From Patescibacteria group bacterium (lineage in GTDB: Bacteria > Patescibacteriota > Minisyncoccia > JAHIHE01), in contig JAHIHE010000030.1 in assembly GCA_018899995.1 (NCBI GenBank), positions 1 to 16,038 of the forward strand: a DNA stretch of 16,038 bases, given 5' to 3'. A program made the translations under genes and the position numbers. Each line of letters begins with the position of its first letter. Position 1 is the first letter of the stretch. The notes below the pieces were generated by a model, which was not told the DNA's origin, searched no databases, and worked only from the letters and a program-made list of their open reading frames with translations. Of the stretch, positions 1-6,485 are shown one piece after another.

Positions 1-249
1 GACGAAAAGAAAATAATCTATTATTTATTTAAAAATCAAATTGGGGCGCCAGCTGATTTTGAAAAAGAGATTAAGAAAAAAAGAGCAACCGTTGTTAGAA
101 GGCTTAGACATTTAGAGGAATTACAAGCTATAAAAAGGACAAAAAAAGTCGGTCCCAATGTTAGGTATAAGTTGACACCGCATATGTTATCTAAGGCTGA
201 ATTAGATAATAATAATCAAAAAGGAACAAAACAGGCTAAATTACTGTAA
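1..249 (+). CDS. Winged-helix DNA-binding protein, C-terminal part (5' end outside window)
   Basis: The frame is open from base 1 to a TAA at 247-249 and gives 82 residues, so the start lies upstream of the window. The visible part reads as the recognition helix and wing of a small winged-helix regulator: a helix with an Arg/Lys-rich stretch (KKKRATVVRRLRHLEELQ), then a beta-hairpin-like GPNVRYKLTP. The pattern of a short helix, a 'RLRHLEELQAIKR' helix and a 'YKLT' strand is typical of ArsR/MarR-like or generic HTH domains, but I cannot assign a family. The tail is polar and Asn/Lys/Gln-rich. It lies 78 bp upstream of the helicase gene on the same strand and could regulate the defence genes that follow; that is inference from position only. 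Confidence 0.6.
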   Translation, partial: DEKKIIYYLFKNQIGAPADFEKEIKKKRATVVRRLRHLEELQAIKRTKKVGPNVRYKLTPHMLSKAELDNNNQKGTKQAKLL

Positions 250-258
250 AATTAGATG

Positions 259-291
259 TCTGATACATCTGTGATACATCCGTGATACATC
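259..291. repeat. Three 11-bp direct repeats (iteron-like)
   Basis: Three head-to-tail 11-bp units share the core TGATACATC (units 259-269, 270-280, 281-291) and differ only in their first two bases. They end 22 bp before the TATAAT box of the helicase gene, in the position of an upstream regulator-binding site. A winged-helix protein is encoded immediately upstream, so these could be its binding sites; that link is inferred. Confidence 0.75.
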
Positions 292-313
292 TCTTCCGTA
301 CATGTGGATAACT

Positions 314-319
314 TATAAT
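314..319 (+). promoter_or_regulatory. -10 box of helicase gene; probable leaderless transcript
   Basis: A perfect TATAAT lies 8 bp before the ATG at 328. Transcription starting about 7 bp after the box would begin at or within a base or two of the start codon, giving a leaderless mRNA. There is no good -35 box at the usual distance (291-296 is weak), so activation through the upstream 11-bp repeats is possible. Confidence 0.6.
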
Positions 320-327
320 CAAGTGCT

Positions 328-2583
328 ATGCAACTAAAAATCTACCAAGAAAACGCAATAGATGATTTATTGACCAAAGCCAAGCGGCTTTTGGGTTATT
401 CAGGCGGTAAAAAATTGGTTTTTAAGTCGCCGACTGGTTCCGGTAAAACAATAATGATGGCGGAATTTTTGAAACAACTGCTTGACGATAGACCTGCCCG
501 CCGAAGCCTCGGCGCAGGCGGGGAAGTTAGGCAATCACTCGGCTTCATTTGGACGGCTCCAAGACAACTACATATCCAAAGCAGAGAAAAGTTAGAAAAC
601 TATTTTGAAACGAGCCGAGCGTTAAAGTGTTCCTATTTTGAAGATTTGGACGATAGAAAAATCAGCGAAAATGAGATTTTGTTTTTCAACTGGGAAAGTA
701 TTAACAGGGCGGACAATATTTATATTCGGGATAACGAGCAGGAGTTTAATTTATCCAAAGTTTTAGAAAGAGCAAAAGAAGATGGCCGAGAAATAATTTT
801 GGTTATTGATGAAGCGCACCACCACGCCACGAGCCAGATTTCACAAGGCCTAATTCAAATGATTGGGCCAAAATTGACAATTGAGGTTACGGCAACGCCA
901 GCGACAATTACTGATGAAGATGAAAAAGTGTTTGTTCAGTTAGATGATGTTAAAAAAGAAGGAATGATTAAAAAGGCCGTTATCTTGAACGATGATTTTG
1001 ATAATTTTATCCGAGAAGGAAAAATCAAAACGCAAAAATTAAGCGGCGGCAGCGAGGAATTAGTCATAAACGCCGCGCTGAAAAAGAGACAGGAATTGGT
1101 GAGGGAATTTCAGAAAGAGGGGGTTAATGTAAATCCTTTAGTTTTAATTCAGTTGCCCGACAGAAAAACAAGTTTGGAAGACAGAATAAGGGAACGGGTA
1201 GAAAGCATTTTGAAGAATAAATATAAAATCTCAACTGAAAAAGAAAATAATAAATTGGCGATTTGGCTTTCGGGCGAGCATATCAATAAAGAAGAAGTGG
1301 AAAAGTCGGATAATTATGTTGAAGTTTTAATTTTCAAACAGGCAATTGCTTTAGGTTGGGACTGTCCGAGAGCGCAGATTTTAGTTTTGTTTAGGCAGTG
1401 GCATAGCCCGATTTTTTCCATTCAGACCGTCGGCAGAATTATGCGAATGCCCGAGCCAGACAAAGGACATTATGGAAACGAAATTCTGAATTACGGCTAT
1501 GTTTATACCAACTTGGACAATATAGAAATTCAGGAAGACATTGCCAAAGATTACATCACTATTTACACAAGCAAAAGACGCACCGACTATAAGCCCATAA
1601 ATTTGCTTTCTTGCTATCCAAAGAGACATCGCGAGAAAACGAGATTGTCGCCGCTATTTCAAGAGATATTTTTAAAACAAGCCAAGGAATACGGATTGAA
1701 AAATAAAATTGATAAAAAGGCGAGAAAATTTGACTTAAAAATTATTTCTGATTACAAAGCCGAAGATGTTGACGCTTTGGCTGGAGCAAAAATCATTGGC
1801 GATAAAGAGATAAAGGCAAGCGGTTTTGACATGCAGAAATTGTTTGATTTTTTTGTGCGCAATAATTTAACCCCGTTCTATCCCGAAGATAGATCGGTTG
1901 GCAGAGTTAAAGAAGCAATCTATAAATTTTTTGAGCAGGAATTAAAAATGTGGTACGGCGATGTTTGGGAAGAAATTGTCCAGATTATTTTGAGCGACAA
2001 AAATTCGCGGCATTTTGTTAATGTTTTGGACAAAGCAAAAGAAAAATATCAAGCGGAGGTTGTAAAAAGAGAAAGCGAAATGATTAATGTAGAAAATTGG
2101 AATGTGCCGGAAACTTTATCTTACAGTAATGAATATACAAAAGAGGAAGTTAAAAAATCAATTATGCGGCCGTTTTTTGTAAAATGGGGTTCGGAAGCGG
2201 AGAAAAAGTTTGTTGAATTTTTAGAAAAATTACCGAGCGTTGAGTGGTGGTTTAAAAATGGAGACCGAGATGCGACATTTTTTGCTGTGCCTTACGACAA
2301 CAGAGAAAAGAAACCTTTTTATGTTGATTTTATTGTGAAGTTGAAAGATGGAAAGATTGGCTTATTTGATACCAAAGCGGGGCTGACCAAACAAGTTGCC
2401 GGTCCAAAAATTGATGGATTATGTAAATACATTCAGGACGAAAACAAGAAAGGCAAAAAATGTTTTGGCGGGATAGTCGTCAACACCGACCGGAATTATC
2501 GCGGGCGATGGGTTTATTTCGACAAAACCAGCAAGGATTTTAAAGATAACTCTTTTGATAATTGGACTGATTTGATATTATAG
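328..2583 (+). CDS. DEAD/DEAH-box helicase-nuclease, type III restriction (Res)-like
   Basis: This is a 751-residue superfamily-2 helicase with a C-terminal nuclease, resembling the restriction subunit of type III systems. Motifs seen: Walker A TGSGKT (36-41), DEAH box (161-164) followed by two more His, TATP motif (188-191), helicase C-terminal domain with GWDCPRAQ and motif VI QTVGRIMR (366-373), and a PD-(D/E)XK-type core with Asp667 and Asp681-Thr-Lys683 near the C-terminus. All key residues look intact, so the protein could be an active ATP-driven translocase and endonuclease. No type III Mod methylase lies nearby; a degraded type I methylase fragment follows instead. Residues about 55-66 are encoded by an in-frame palindromic repeat between motif I and Ia. 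The ATG at 328 sits 8 bp after a TATAAT box and has no Shine-Dalgarno, suggesting a leaderless start. An orphan anti-phage helicase-nuclease is an alternative to a restriction subunit. Confidence 0.85.
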   Translation: MQLKIYQENAIDDLLTKAKRLLGYSGGKKLVFKSPTGSGKTIMMAEFLKQLLDDRPARRSLGAGGEVRQSLGFIWTAPRQLHIQSREKLENYFETSRALKCSYFEDLDDRKISENEILFFNWESINRADNIYIRDNEQEFNLSKVLERAKEDGREIILVIDEAHHHATSQISQGLIQMIGPKLTIEVTATPATITDEDEKVFVQLDDVKKEGMIKKAVILNDDFDNFIREGKIKTQKLSGGSEELVINAALKKRQELVREFQKEGVNVNPLVLIQLPDRKTSLEDRIRERVESILKNKYKISTEKENNKLAIWLSGEHINKEEVEKSDNYVEVLIFKQAIALGWDCPRAQILVLFRQWHSPIFSIQTVGRIMRMPEPDKGHYGNEILNYGYVYTNLDNIEIQEDIAKDYITIYTSKRRTDYKPINLLSCYPKRHREKTRLSPLFQEIFLKQAKEYGLKNKIDKKARKFDLKIISDYKAEDVDALAGAKIIGDKEIKASGFDMQKLFDFFVRNNLTPFYPEDRSVGRVKEAIYKFFEQELKMWYGDVWEEIVQIILSDKNSRHFVNVLDKAKEKYQAEVVKRESEMINVENWNVPETLSYSNEYTKEEVKKSIMRPFFVKWGSEAEKKFVEFLEKLPSVEWWFKNGDRDATFFAVPYDNREKKPFYVDFIVKLKDGKIGLFDTKAGLTKQVAGPKIDGLCKYIQDENKKGKKCFGGIVVNTDRNYRGRWVYFDKTSKDFKDNSFDNWTDLIL
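493..524. repeat. In-frame palindromic element, copy 1 (in helicase gene)
   Basis: A GC-rich palindromic block with arms CCCGCC and GGCGGG lies inside the helicase frame. It encodes the peptide ARRSLGAGG in a variable loop between helicase motifs I and Ia. Its base composition stands out from the AT-rich gene. The hsdM remnant contains a closely similar block (2917-2943) that encodes ARRSLGVGG, in the same frame. Confidence 0.7.
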
Positions 2584-2590
2584 GCGGCGC

Positions 2591-2605
2591 GCCAGCTTTG
2601 CTGGC
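2591..2605. other. Short hairpin after the helicase gene
   Basis: A perfect 6-bp stem, GCCAGC and GCTGGC with a TTT loop, lies 8 bp after the helicase stop codon. No T-run follows, so it is a weak candidate terminator or an mRNA 3'-end stabiliser. Confidence 0.35.
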
Positions 2606-2659
2606 ACGAAATTCGCCGGCAATGGAAAAACAAGGGCGGGCAACGACAAAGAATTCCCT

Positions 2660-2688
2660 TTTACTAAATCATTAAAATTTTGTATCAT
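2660..2688 (+). promoter_or_regulatory. Promoter-like site before the hsdM remnant
   Basis: TTTACT (2660-2665) and TATCAT (2683-2688) are separated by 17 bp. An ATG at 2693 would be nearly leaderless but opens only an 8-codon frame ending at TGA. This may be the surviving promoter and start of a gene since disrupted by repeat-rich sequence at about 2731-2780. Confidence 0.35.
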
Positions 2689-2751
2689 AGAAATGCGAAA
2701 TACAAAGCCCGACTATTGATACTGTTCAGAAAACCTGCCCCGTAGTCAGCT

Positions 2752-3150
2752 TTGATGTACTGCTGGGGTCGCCGATGCGCTGGCGTAAATACAAACCTTA
2801 TCTTTTTTCAAAAGGGAAATCCGACAAAAGAAATTTGGTATTATGAATTGCCTTTACCCGAAGGTCTAAAACAATATACCAAAGGCAGGCCAATCCGCGA
2901 CGAAGAATTTGCTTCGGCTCGCCGTAGCTTGGGCGTAGGCGGCACCAGTATAAAAGGGCGTAAGGCAAGCAAGAATATGTGGAAAGTAAGCATAAAAGAA
3001 ATTCAAGAAAAAAATTACAATCTGGACTTCAAAAATCCGAATAAAAAAGATTCGGAAATTCAGAAGTCGCCGAAAGAATTATTGAGGGAGATTGAGGAGA
3101 GGGAGGAGAAAATTAGTAAAATACTTGATGAAATCAAAAAGCGGATATGA
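2752..3150 (+). pseudogene. hsdM: Remnant of type I restriction-modification methylase subunit HsdM (C-terminal part only)
   Basis: The frame carries the C-terminal signature of N6-adenine methylases of type I systems: VNTNLIFFQKG, KEIWYYELPLPEG, a KPIRDEEF-like segment (here RPIRDEEF), W-K-VSIKEI and NYNLDFKNPN, ending in a charged coiled-coil-like tail. These features are known from HsdM, which is normally about 500 residues and has a SAM-binding and NPPY catalytic core. That whole N-terminal part is missing, with a stop at 2743-2745 in the same frame, so the protein cannot methylate DNA. The nominal TTG/ATG start falls in a GC-rich, repeat-like junction (about 2731-2780) and is probably not a native start. 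A palindromic element sits inside the frame at 2917-2943. No HsdS or HsdR follows. It is best read as a decayed methylase next to a surviving helicase-nuclease. Confidence 0.75.
2917..2943. repeat. In-frame palindromic element, copy 2 (in hsdM remnant)
   Basis: This block (CTCGCC and GGCGG arms) matches copy 1 at roughly 20 of 26 aligned bases by eye. It encodes ARRSLGVGG in the same frame as copy 1. It is inserted between the RDEEF and WKVSI segments of the methylase, where homologues have a different linker. Confidence 0.65.
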
Positions 3151-3166
3151 ACAAATCTAATGCGTA

Positions 3167-3195
3167 TTGACAGCATATTTCACATTTGATACACT
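3167..3195 (+). promoter_or_regulatory. Promoter of the AbiE operon
   Basis: A consensus TTGACA (3167-3172) is followed after exactly 17 bp by TACACT (3190-3195), with an extended TGA just before the -10 box. A start about 7 bp later leaves only about 5 nt before the ATG at 3208, close to leaderless. A TATAAT at 3201-3206 is too close to the ATG to serve as its -10. Confidence 0.65.
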
Positions 3196-3207
3196 ATTGT
3201 TATAATT

Positions 3208-3840
3208 ATGAAAAGCAGTAAAAATCTAATTGAACAGTTAAATACCCTGTCGTATTTCAGCAAAAAGACCATACACGAGATTGGCAAGCAGTTCGGGCTT
3301 AAAAATACCACGGTTGGCACCTATATCAGCCGTTTTTTGAAGCGCAAAGAGATTATTCATCTTAAAAAGGGGCTTTATGTGTCTGCTGATTTTTTTAATA
3401 AAAACAGAGGCGATATTTCCTATTCATTTTATCTGGCAAACATTTTACGAACGCCATCGTATGTAAGTTCGTGGACGGTGCTCCAGTATTATAATTTAAC
3501 CACTGAATCGATATACACCATAACTTCAATTACGCCAAAAGTTACCCGGACATATAAAACAAAGGTGGGGACATTTGCCTATCAGTCGATAAAAAAGGAA
3601 TTGTTTTCTGATTTTTCTTTAGCTAAGGGATCGCCAACTTCACTAACGGGCAAATTTGATTTTTTTATTGCGTCTCCCTCAAAGGCGCTTTTTGATTTGC
3701 TTTATTTCAAAACACATCAGTTTCGAGGCGTGCGGTTTAAAGATATAAAGGCATTGATTGAGGAATTGCGAATTAATATTGACGAAATGAACAAGAAAGA
3801 TCAGTCCGCTTTTTATGCAATGATTAAAAAATATCTATGA
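3208..3840 (+). CDS. AbiEi-family antitoxin / transcriptional regulator (type IV toxin-antitoxin)
   Basis: This 210-residue protein begins with a winged-helix domain (about residues 8-60; FSKKTIHEIGKQFGLKNTTVG then RFLKRKEIIHLKKGLY). A C-terminal domain follows with the pattern of AbiEi antitoxins (YLANILRTPSYVSSWTVLQYY, ITPKVTRTYKT, FDFFIASPSKALFDLLYF). AbiEi proteins repress their own operon and counteract AbiEii nucleotidyltransferase toxins without binding them stably. The next gene overlaps its stop codon (ATGA at 3837-3840) and begins like AbiEii, which supports the assignment and implies translational coupling. The partner toxin is truncated by an IS, so the antitoxin now appears to be an orphan. 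It has its own strong promoter and an almost leaderless start. Family assignment is by motif recall; an unrelated wHTH regulator is less likely. Confidence 0.7.
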   Translation: MKSSKNLIEQLNTLSYFSKKTIHEIGKQFGLKNTTVGTYISRFLKRKEIIHLKKGLYVSADFFNKNRGDISYSFYLANILRTPSYVSSWTVLQYYNLTTESIYTITSITPKVTRTYKTKVGTFAYQSIKKELFSDFSLAKGSPTSLTGKFDFFIASPSKALFDLLYFKTHQFRGVRFKDIKALIEELRINIDEMNKKDQSAFYAMIKKYL

Positions 3841-4127
3841 GTGAACAGATTCTCACCACATTAAAAAGAAAGATTGAGGACATTTCCGTTTATGGCGAGG
3901 TTGATGCCGAAACAAAACGCAACATTCTTAAAGAAGAGCTGCAGTTTTATATTCTTAATTTTATTTACCATCACCCGAAGTATGGCAAATGGATTATAGA
4001 CCTGTTGCACAATAGCTCCTCATTTACCTCAATTTCTGGTAAAATAGAAGTATATGAGATACAACAATTTAAAACAAAGCCCAAAACACTTTCTTGCCTT
4101 TACTGGCTTGACAGTGGCAGAGTTTGA
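3837..4127 (+). pseudogene. AbiEii-like nucleotidyltransferase toxin, truncated by IS insertion
   Basis: Only about 53 native residues remain (3837 to about 3997). They contain the N-terminal helix typical of AbiEii-like proteins (RNILKEELQFYILNFIYHH), just before where the nucleotidyltransferase core (GGT, then DxD-type acidic residues) should start. The frame then reads through the left end of the IS for about 43 codons of unrelated sequence and stops at 4125-4127. None of the catalytic core remains, and the rest of the gene is not present on the far side of the IS. The start overlaps the antitoxin stop by 4 bases. Assignment rests on operon position and the short N-terminus, so it is moderately sure. 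Confidence 0.6.
4037..4045 (+). promoter_or_regulatory. Extended -10 promoter of the transposase
   Basis: TGGTAAAAT at 4037-4045 forms an extended -10 (TGn-TAAAAT) just inside the left IS end, 8 bp before the transposase ATG. It has no clear -35 and implies a leaderless transposase mRNA. Confidence 0.45.
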
Positions 4128-4989
4128 CAATCTAATCAGAGATAATCGCCAGGACTGGCAAAACCAAAGAATAGAACGGCTGCTGAAAAACAATCCAAAA
4201 AGGAAACGGAAAATCGGAGGTGGCAGAAAATTTGCGTTAGAGACCTTTGAAGACCAGCTGCTTTTAACTCTAATTTTAACCAAAAGCTATTGCTCCTGCC
4301 TGCTTTTGGAATATTTATTCAACATTGACGCCAGCACGGTCTGCCGAACCGCTCAAGCCATTATGACTCTTATCAAGAAAGACGGTAAATACATCATCTC
4401 CATTAATCCCAGACAAGGCAAGAAGATTACAACTTTAGATGAGTTGAGAAAGGTTATGCCTGATATTGATGAAATACTGGCTGATTGCACCGAACAGAAA
4501 ATACCCAGACCTCAAAAGAAAGCCAAAAGAAACAAACATCACTCAGGCAAGAAAAAGGCCTTTACCATTAAAACACAACTCGCCACCACTAAACAAGGAC
4601 TGATTGTTAACATTGGCAAGCCAATTGCTGGACGTCAGCACGACTATAAGATATTCAAGTCGTCCAATCTTTCAAAACTCATTCCTAAAGATGCCAAACT
4701 TTATCTTGATAGCGGTTATCAAGGAGTTCAAAAGGACTTCCCAGATTTGAATGCGGTTATTCCACACAAACGAACCAGAAACGGCAATCCCCTGACTCGT
4801 TCCCAGAAAATTCAGAATAAAAAACAAAGAAAAATCAGAGTAGTTATTGAACACACGCTTTCTCAATTGAAAAAGTTCCAAATTCTTCACCAGACATATC
4901 GCAATTCCTTGCAAAACTACGAAATGGCTTTTGGGTTTGTGGCTAATATTGTCAACTTTCGCATGCTTTGCAGATTAAATACTGCATAA
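4054..4989 (+). CDS. DDE transposase (DDE_Tnp_4 / IS5-like superfamily)
   Basis: This 311-residue transposase has a basic N-terminus, a helix-turn-helix region (about residues 65-105, LLTLILTKSYCSCLLLEYLF then DASTVCRTAQ) and a DDE RNase-H-fold catalytic core. The expected acidic triad is visible: Asp144 (LADCTEQ), Asp219 (LYLDSGYQG) and Glu266 (VVIEHTL). The basic SGKKKAFTIKTQ and GRQHDYKIFK segments are typical of the IS5/ISL2-like and HARBI1-like groups. All three residues are present and the gene is uninterrupted, so it is probably active. The ATG at 4054 follows an extended -10 by 8 bp without a ribosome-binding site. Confidence 0.88.
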   Translation: MRYNNLKQSPKHFLAFTGLTVAEFDNLIRDNRQDWQNQRIERLLKNNPKRKRKIGGGRKFALETFEDQLLLTLILTKSYCSCLLLEYLFNIDASTVCRTAQAIMTLIKKDGKYIISINPRQGKKITTLDELRKVMPDIDEILADCTEQKIPRPQKKAKRNKHHSGKKKAFTIKTQLATTKQGLIVNIGKPIAGRQHDYKIFKSSNLSKLIPKDAKLYLDSGYQGVQKDFPDLNAVIPHKRTRNGNPLTRSQKIQNKKQRKIRVVIEHTLSQLKKFQILHQTYRNSLQNYEMAFGFVANIVNFRMLCRLNTA

Positions 4990-5088
4990 CAGGCGAAAAC
5001 TGACAACGAGGAGTTTTAATTTGTTTCAAAGTTTAATTATTTTGCAATGGGTCTTATGTTCCCTGAATTAATAATAGACAGAGGATTT

Positions 5089-5460
5089 ATGCTCAGCGAA
5101 GCATTTGATTTGTTCGCGATTAGCGGGATAATGCTTGCGATGATTATATTCATTCCGCTGGTTAGGTGGCATAACTCTCGCTATATACAAGTCTATTATA
5201 AAAAAATGGCAAAAATTCATCTGGATAATGCGCGGCGTCTCTGTGAAATTACCGATGTCGGGCAAGAGATAGAGAAAATATTCGTTTTTTTATACGATTT
5301 TTATCCTTATCTTTTGTTGAATACTTACGTCACGCTTGGCGATATCGGAAGTAGCAATGGGGAAATACGCCGCATTCGCGAAAAAGGGGAAAAAGCGTGG
5401 GCAAGAGAACCTTTGATAAGGGCATATAAAAAAAGCGTTCGACCAAATTTAACAATCTAG
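5089..5460 (+). CDS. Small membrane protein of unknown function
   Basis: This is a 123-residue protein that I do not recognise. I chose the ATG at 5089 because GAGG (5081-5084) lies 4 bases upstream. The longer frame from 5047 would start inside the IS end. A hydrophobic stretch near the N-terminus (ISGIMLAMIIFIPLV, about residues 11-25) should form one transmembrane helix, followed by basic residues and a 90-residue cytoplasmic-type domain. That domain contains a conserved-looking DFYPYLLLNTYVTLGDIG segment and a basic C-terminus. The gene begins only 35 bp after the IS right end, so the IS may have replaced its native promoter. No neighbour suggests a function. Confidence 0.55.
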   Translation: MLSEAFDLFAISGIMLAMIIFIPLVRWHNSRYIQVYYKKMAKIHLDNARRLCEITDVGQEIEKIFVFLYDFYPYLLLNTYVTLGDIGSSNGEIRRIREKGEKAWAREPLIRAYKKSVRPNLTI

Positions 5461-5570
5461 CTAAATATAAAATTATGCTGGATTTTTTTACGAACCAAAT
5501 CTTGCTTTTTTTTGCCAAATTGCTGTCTTACGCAAATCCATAATAGTTTTGTGATAATACCGGCAAGTTT

Positions 5571-5636
5571 ACCCCCACGCCTAATAGTAATTATTGGTCG
5601 TTAAAAGGTCATAAAATTAATTTTAGATGCGGGGGT
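5571..5636. other. Imperfect inverted repeat between two genes
   Basis: CCCCC-ACGC (5572-5580) can pair imperfectly with GC-GGGGG (5629-5635), and both arms are bordered by TTTA-like sequence, with a loop of about 48 nt. It could be a weak terminator for the small membrane protein. The rest of 5461-5648 shows no gene. Confidence 0.25.
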
Positions 5637-5648
5637 TTAGTTTTGCTT

Positions 5649-5684
5649 TATCACTAAAACCTGCTCGAGCAGGAAATATTGATA
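5649..5684. repeat. 36-bp palindromic repeat, copy 1 (overlaps promoter)
   Basis: An exact 36-bp sequence with a perfect 14-bp palindromic core, CCTGCTCGAGCAGG, and imperfect outer arms ending in TATCA and TGATA. An identical copy lies at 6355-6390. The last six bases (TTGATA) form the -35 box of the Cas2/PaaX-like gene, so a protein bound here could block transcription. Self-repression by the encoded regulator is a natural but untested reading. Confidence 0.9.
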
Positions 5685-5707
5685 AAATAAAAAAACTATT
5701 ATATAAT
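5679..5707 (+). promoter_or_regulatory. Promoter of the Cas2/PaaX-like gene; leaderless start
   Basis: TTGATA (5679-5684) and TATAAT (5702-5707) are separated by exactly 17 bp, a near-consensus promoter. The ATG at 5715 lies 7 bp after the -10 box, so the transcript should start at or next to the start codon. Confidence 0.75.
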
Positions 5708-5714
5708 AAGATTA

Positions 5715-6269
5715 ATGAAAAAAGACACTGCAAAAAATATCACAAAAAGCATTTTATTCTCTCTTTTTGCTTTAGGCGCCGTAGGCGCGATTATTACCTT
5801 GCCCGGTTTAGCCCTTTTGGGCAAAGAATTTACAGGTTGGAAGAAATATAAAAGATTTCGCCTGAAGTCAACTTTTAAACGCTTAGAAGATCAGAAAATG
5901 ATTAAATTTTTCGAAAAAGACGATGGCGTGATAGAGCTCGAACTAACCCAAAAAGGGCATAAGAGAATTTTACGCTATCAATTTGAAGACATGAAAATAA
6001 AAATTCCTCATAAATGGGATGGATTTTGGAGAATGGTTAGTTTCGATATTCCCAATAATAAAAAACAAGCGAGGGAAGCGCTTCGGGAAAAACTTATAAA
6101 ACTTGGTTTTTATAAATTCCAAGAAAGTGTTTTTGTCCACCCGTATGATTGCAAAAATGAGATAGATTTCATCAAAAATATTTTTAATATTGGCCCCTTT
6201 GTAAGCTTTATTGTTGCGAAAGAAATCGACAATGATTTTAAATTGCGCAAAGTATTTTTATTGGATTAA
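5715..6269 (+). CDS. Membrane-anchored PaaX/Cas2-like regulator
   Basis: This 184-residue protein belongs to the family often annotated as Cas2-like or PaaX-like in Patescibacteria. The N-terminus has a hydrophobic segment (about residues 12-36, FSLFALGAVGAIITLPGLALL). A winged-helix segment follows (about 45-95; RLEDQKMIKFFEKDDG, ELTQKG), then a ferredoxin-like Cas2/PaaX C-terminal domain (about 100-184). That domain begins WDGFWRMVSFDIPNNKK, where Asp111 matches the conserved strand-1 Asp of Cas2, and contains KLGFYKFQESVFVHPYDC. No CRISPR array or cas1 is present, so a spacer-acquisition role is unlikely. The wHTH suggests DNA binding. The gene has a strong promoter whose -35 overlaps one of two identical palindromic repeats that bracket it, pointing to autoregulation or to a mobile cassette. 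Confidence 0.75.
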   Translation: MKKDTAKNITKSILFSLFALGAVGAIITLPGLALLGKEFTGWKKYKRFRLKSTFKRLEDQKMIKFFEKDDGVIELELTQKGHKRILRYQFEDMKIKIPHKWDGFWRMVSFDIPNNKKQAREALREKLIKLGFYKFQESVFVHPYDCKNEIDFIKNIFNIGPFVSFIVAKEIDNDFKLRKVFLLD

Positions 6270-6354
6270 CGGATAATTCACCACATCTGATTTCTTTGCG
6301 CTTTTATCACAAAATCTATTGCAGAACCATTTCAGGAATTATCTTGAATTAAAA

Positions 6355-6390
6355 TATCACTAAAACCTGCTCGAGCAGGAAATATTGATA
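6355..6390. repeat. 36-bp palindromic repeat, copy 2
   Basis: Identical over 36 bp to the copy at 5649-5684 and in the same orientation, 85 bp after the Cas2/PaaX-like stop codon. Unlike copy 1, there is no -10 box 17 bp downstream, so it is probably not a core promoter element here. It may be an operator for downstream genes or the other border of a duplicated unit. Confidence 0.9.
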
Positions 6391-6485
6391 TTTAGAGGTT
6401 GTAGAGTTTTGGCAAGAAAGTGTTTTGATAAGTTTTAAAAAAGCATTTAAAAATTAACAAGAGAAAAGAAGTTTGACTTAAGGTT

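Larger units (their letters stand above)
3998..5054 (+). mobile_element. IS5-family-like insertion sequence, copy 1 (complete, 1,057 bp)
   Basis: The left end begins AGACCTGTTGCACAATA. The right end, read on the other strand, begins AGACCCATTGCAAAATA. These imperfect terminal inverted repeats match at about 14 of 17 bases. The trinucleotide TAT flanks both ends (3995-3997 and 5055-5057), consistent with a 3-bp target duplication but too short to be proof. The element carries one transposase gene. An identical left end recurs at 15904. The left flank is a toxin gene whose remainder is absent on the right, so a deletion, recombination between copies or misassembly is likely at this site. Confidence 0.85.

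Noticed and set aside
3995..5057. TAT on both sides as proof of a simple IS insertion
   Set aside because: Three matching bases in AT-rich DNA are weak evidence, and the coding content of the two flanks does not join into one toxin gene.
5715..6269. CRISPR-Cas locus based on a Cas2-like protein
   Set aside because: There is no repeat-spacer array and no cas1 or effector gene. The two 36-bp palindromes are only two copies, 671 bp apart, with a gene between them.
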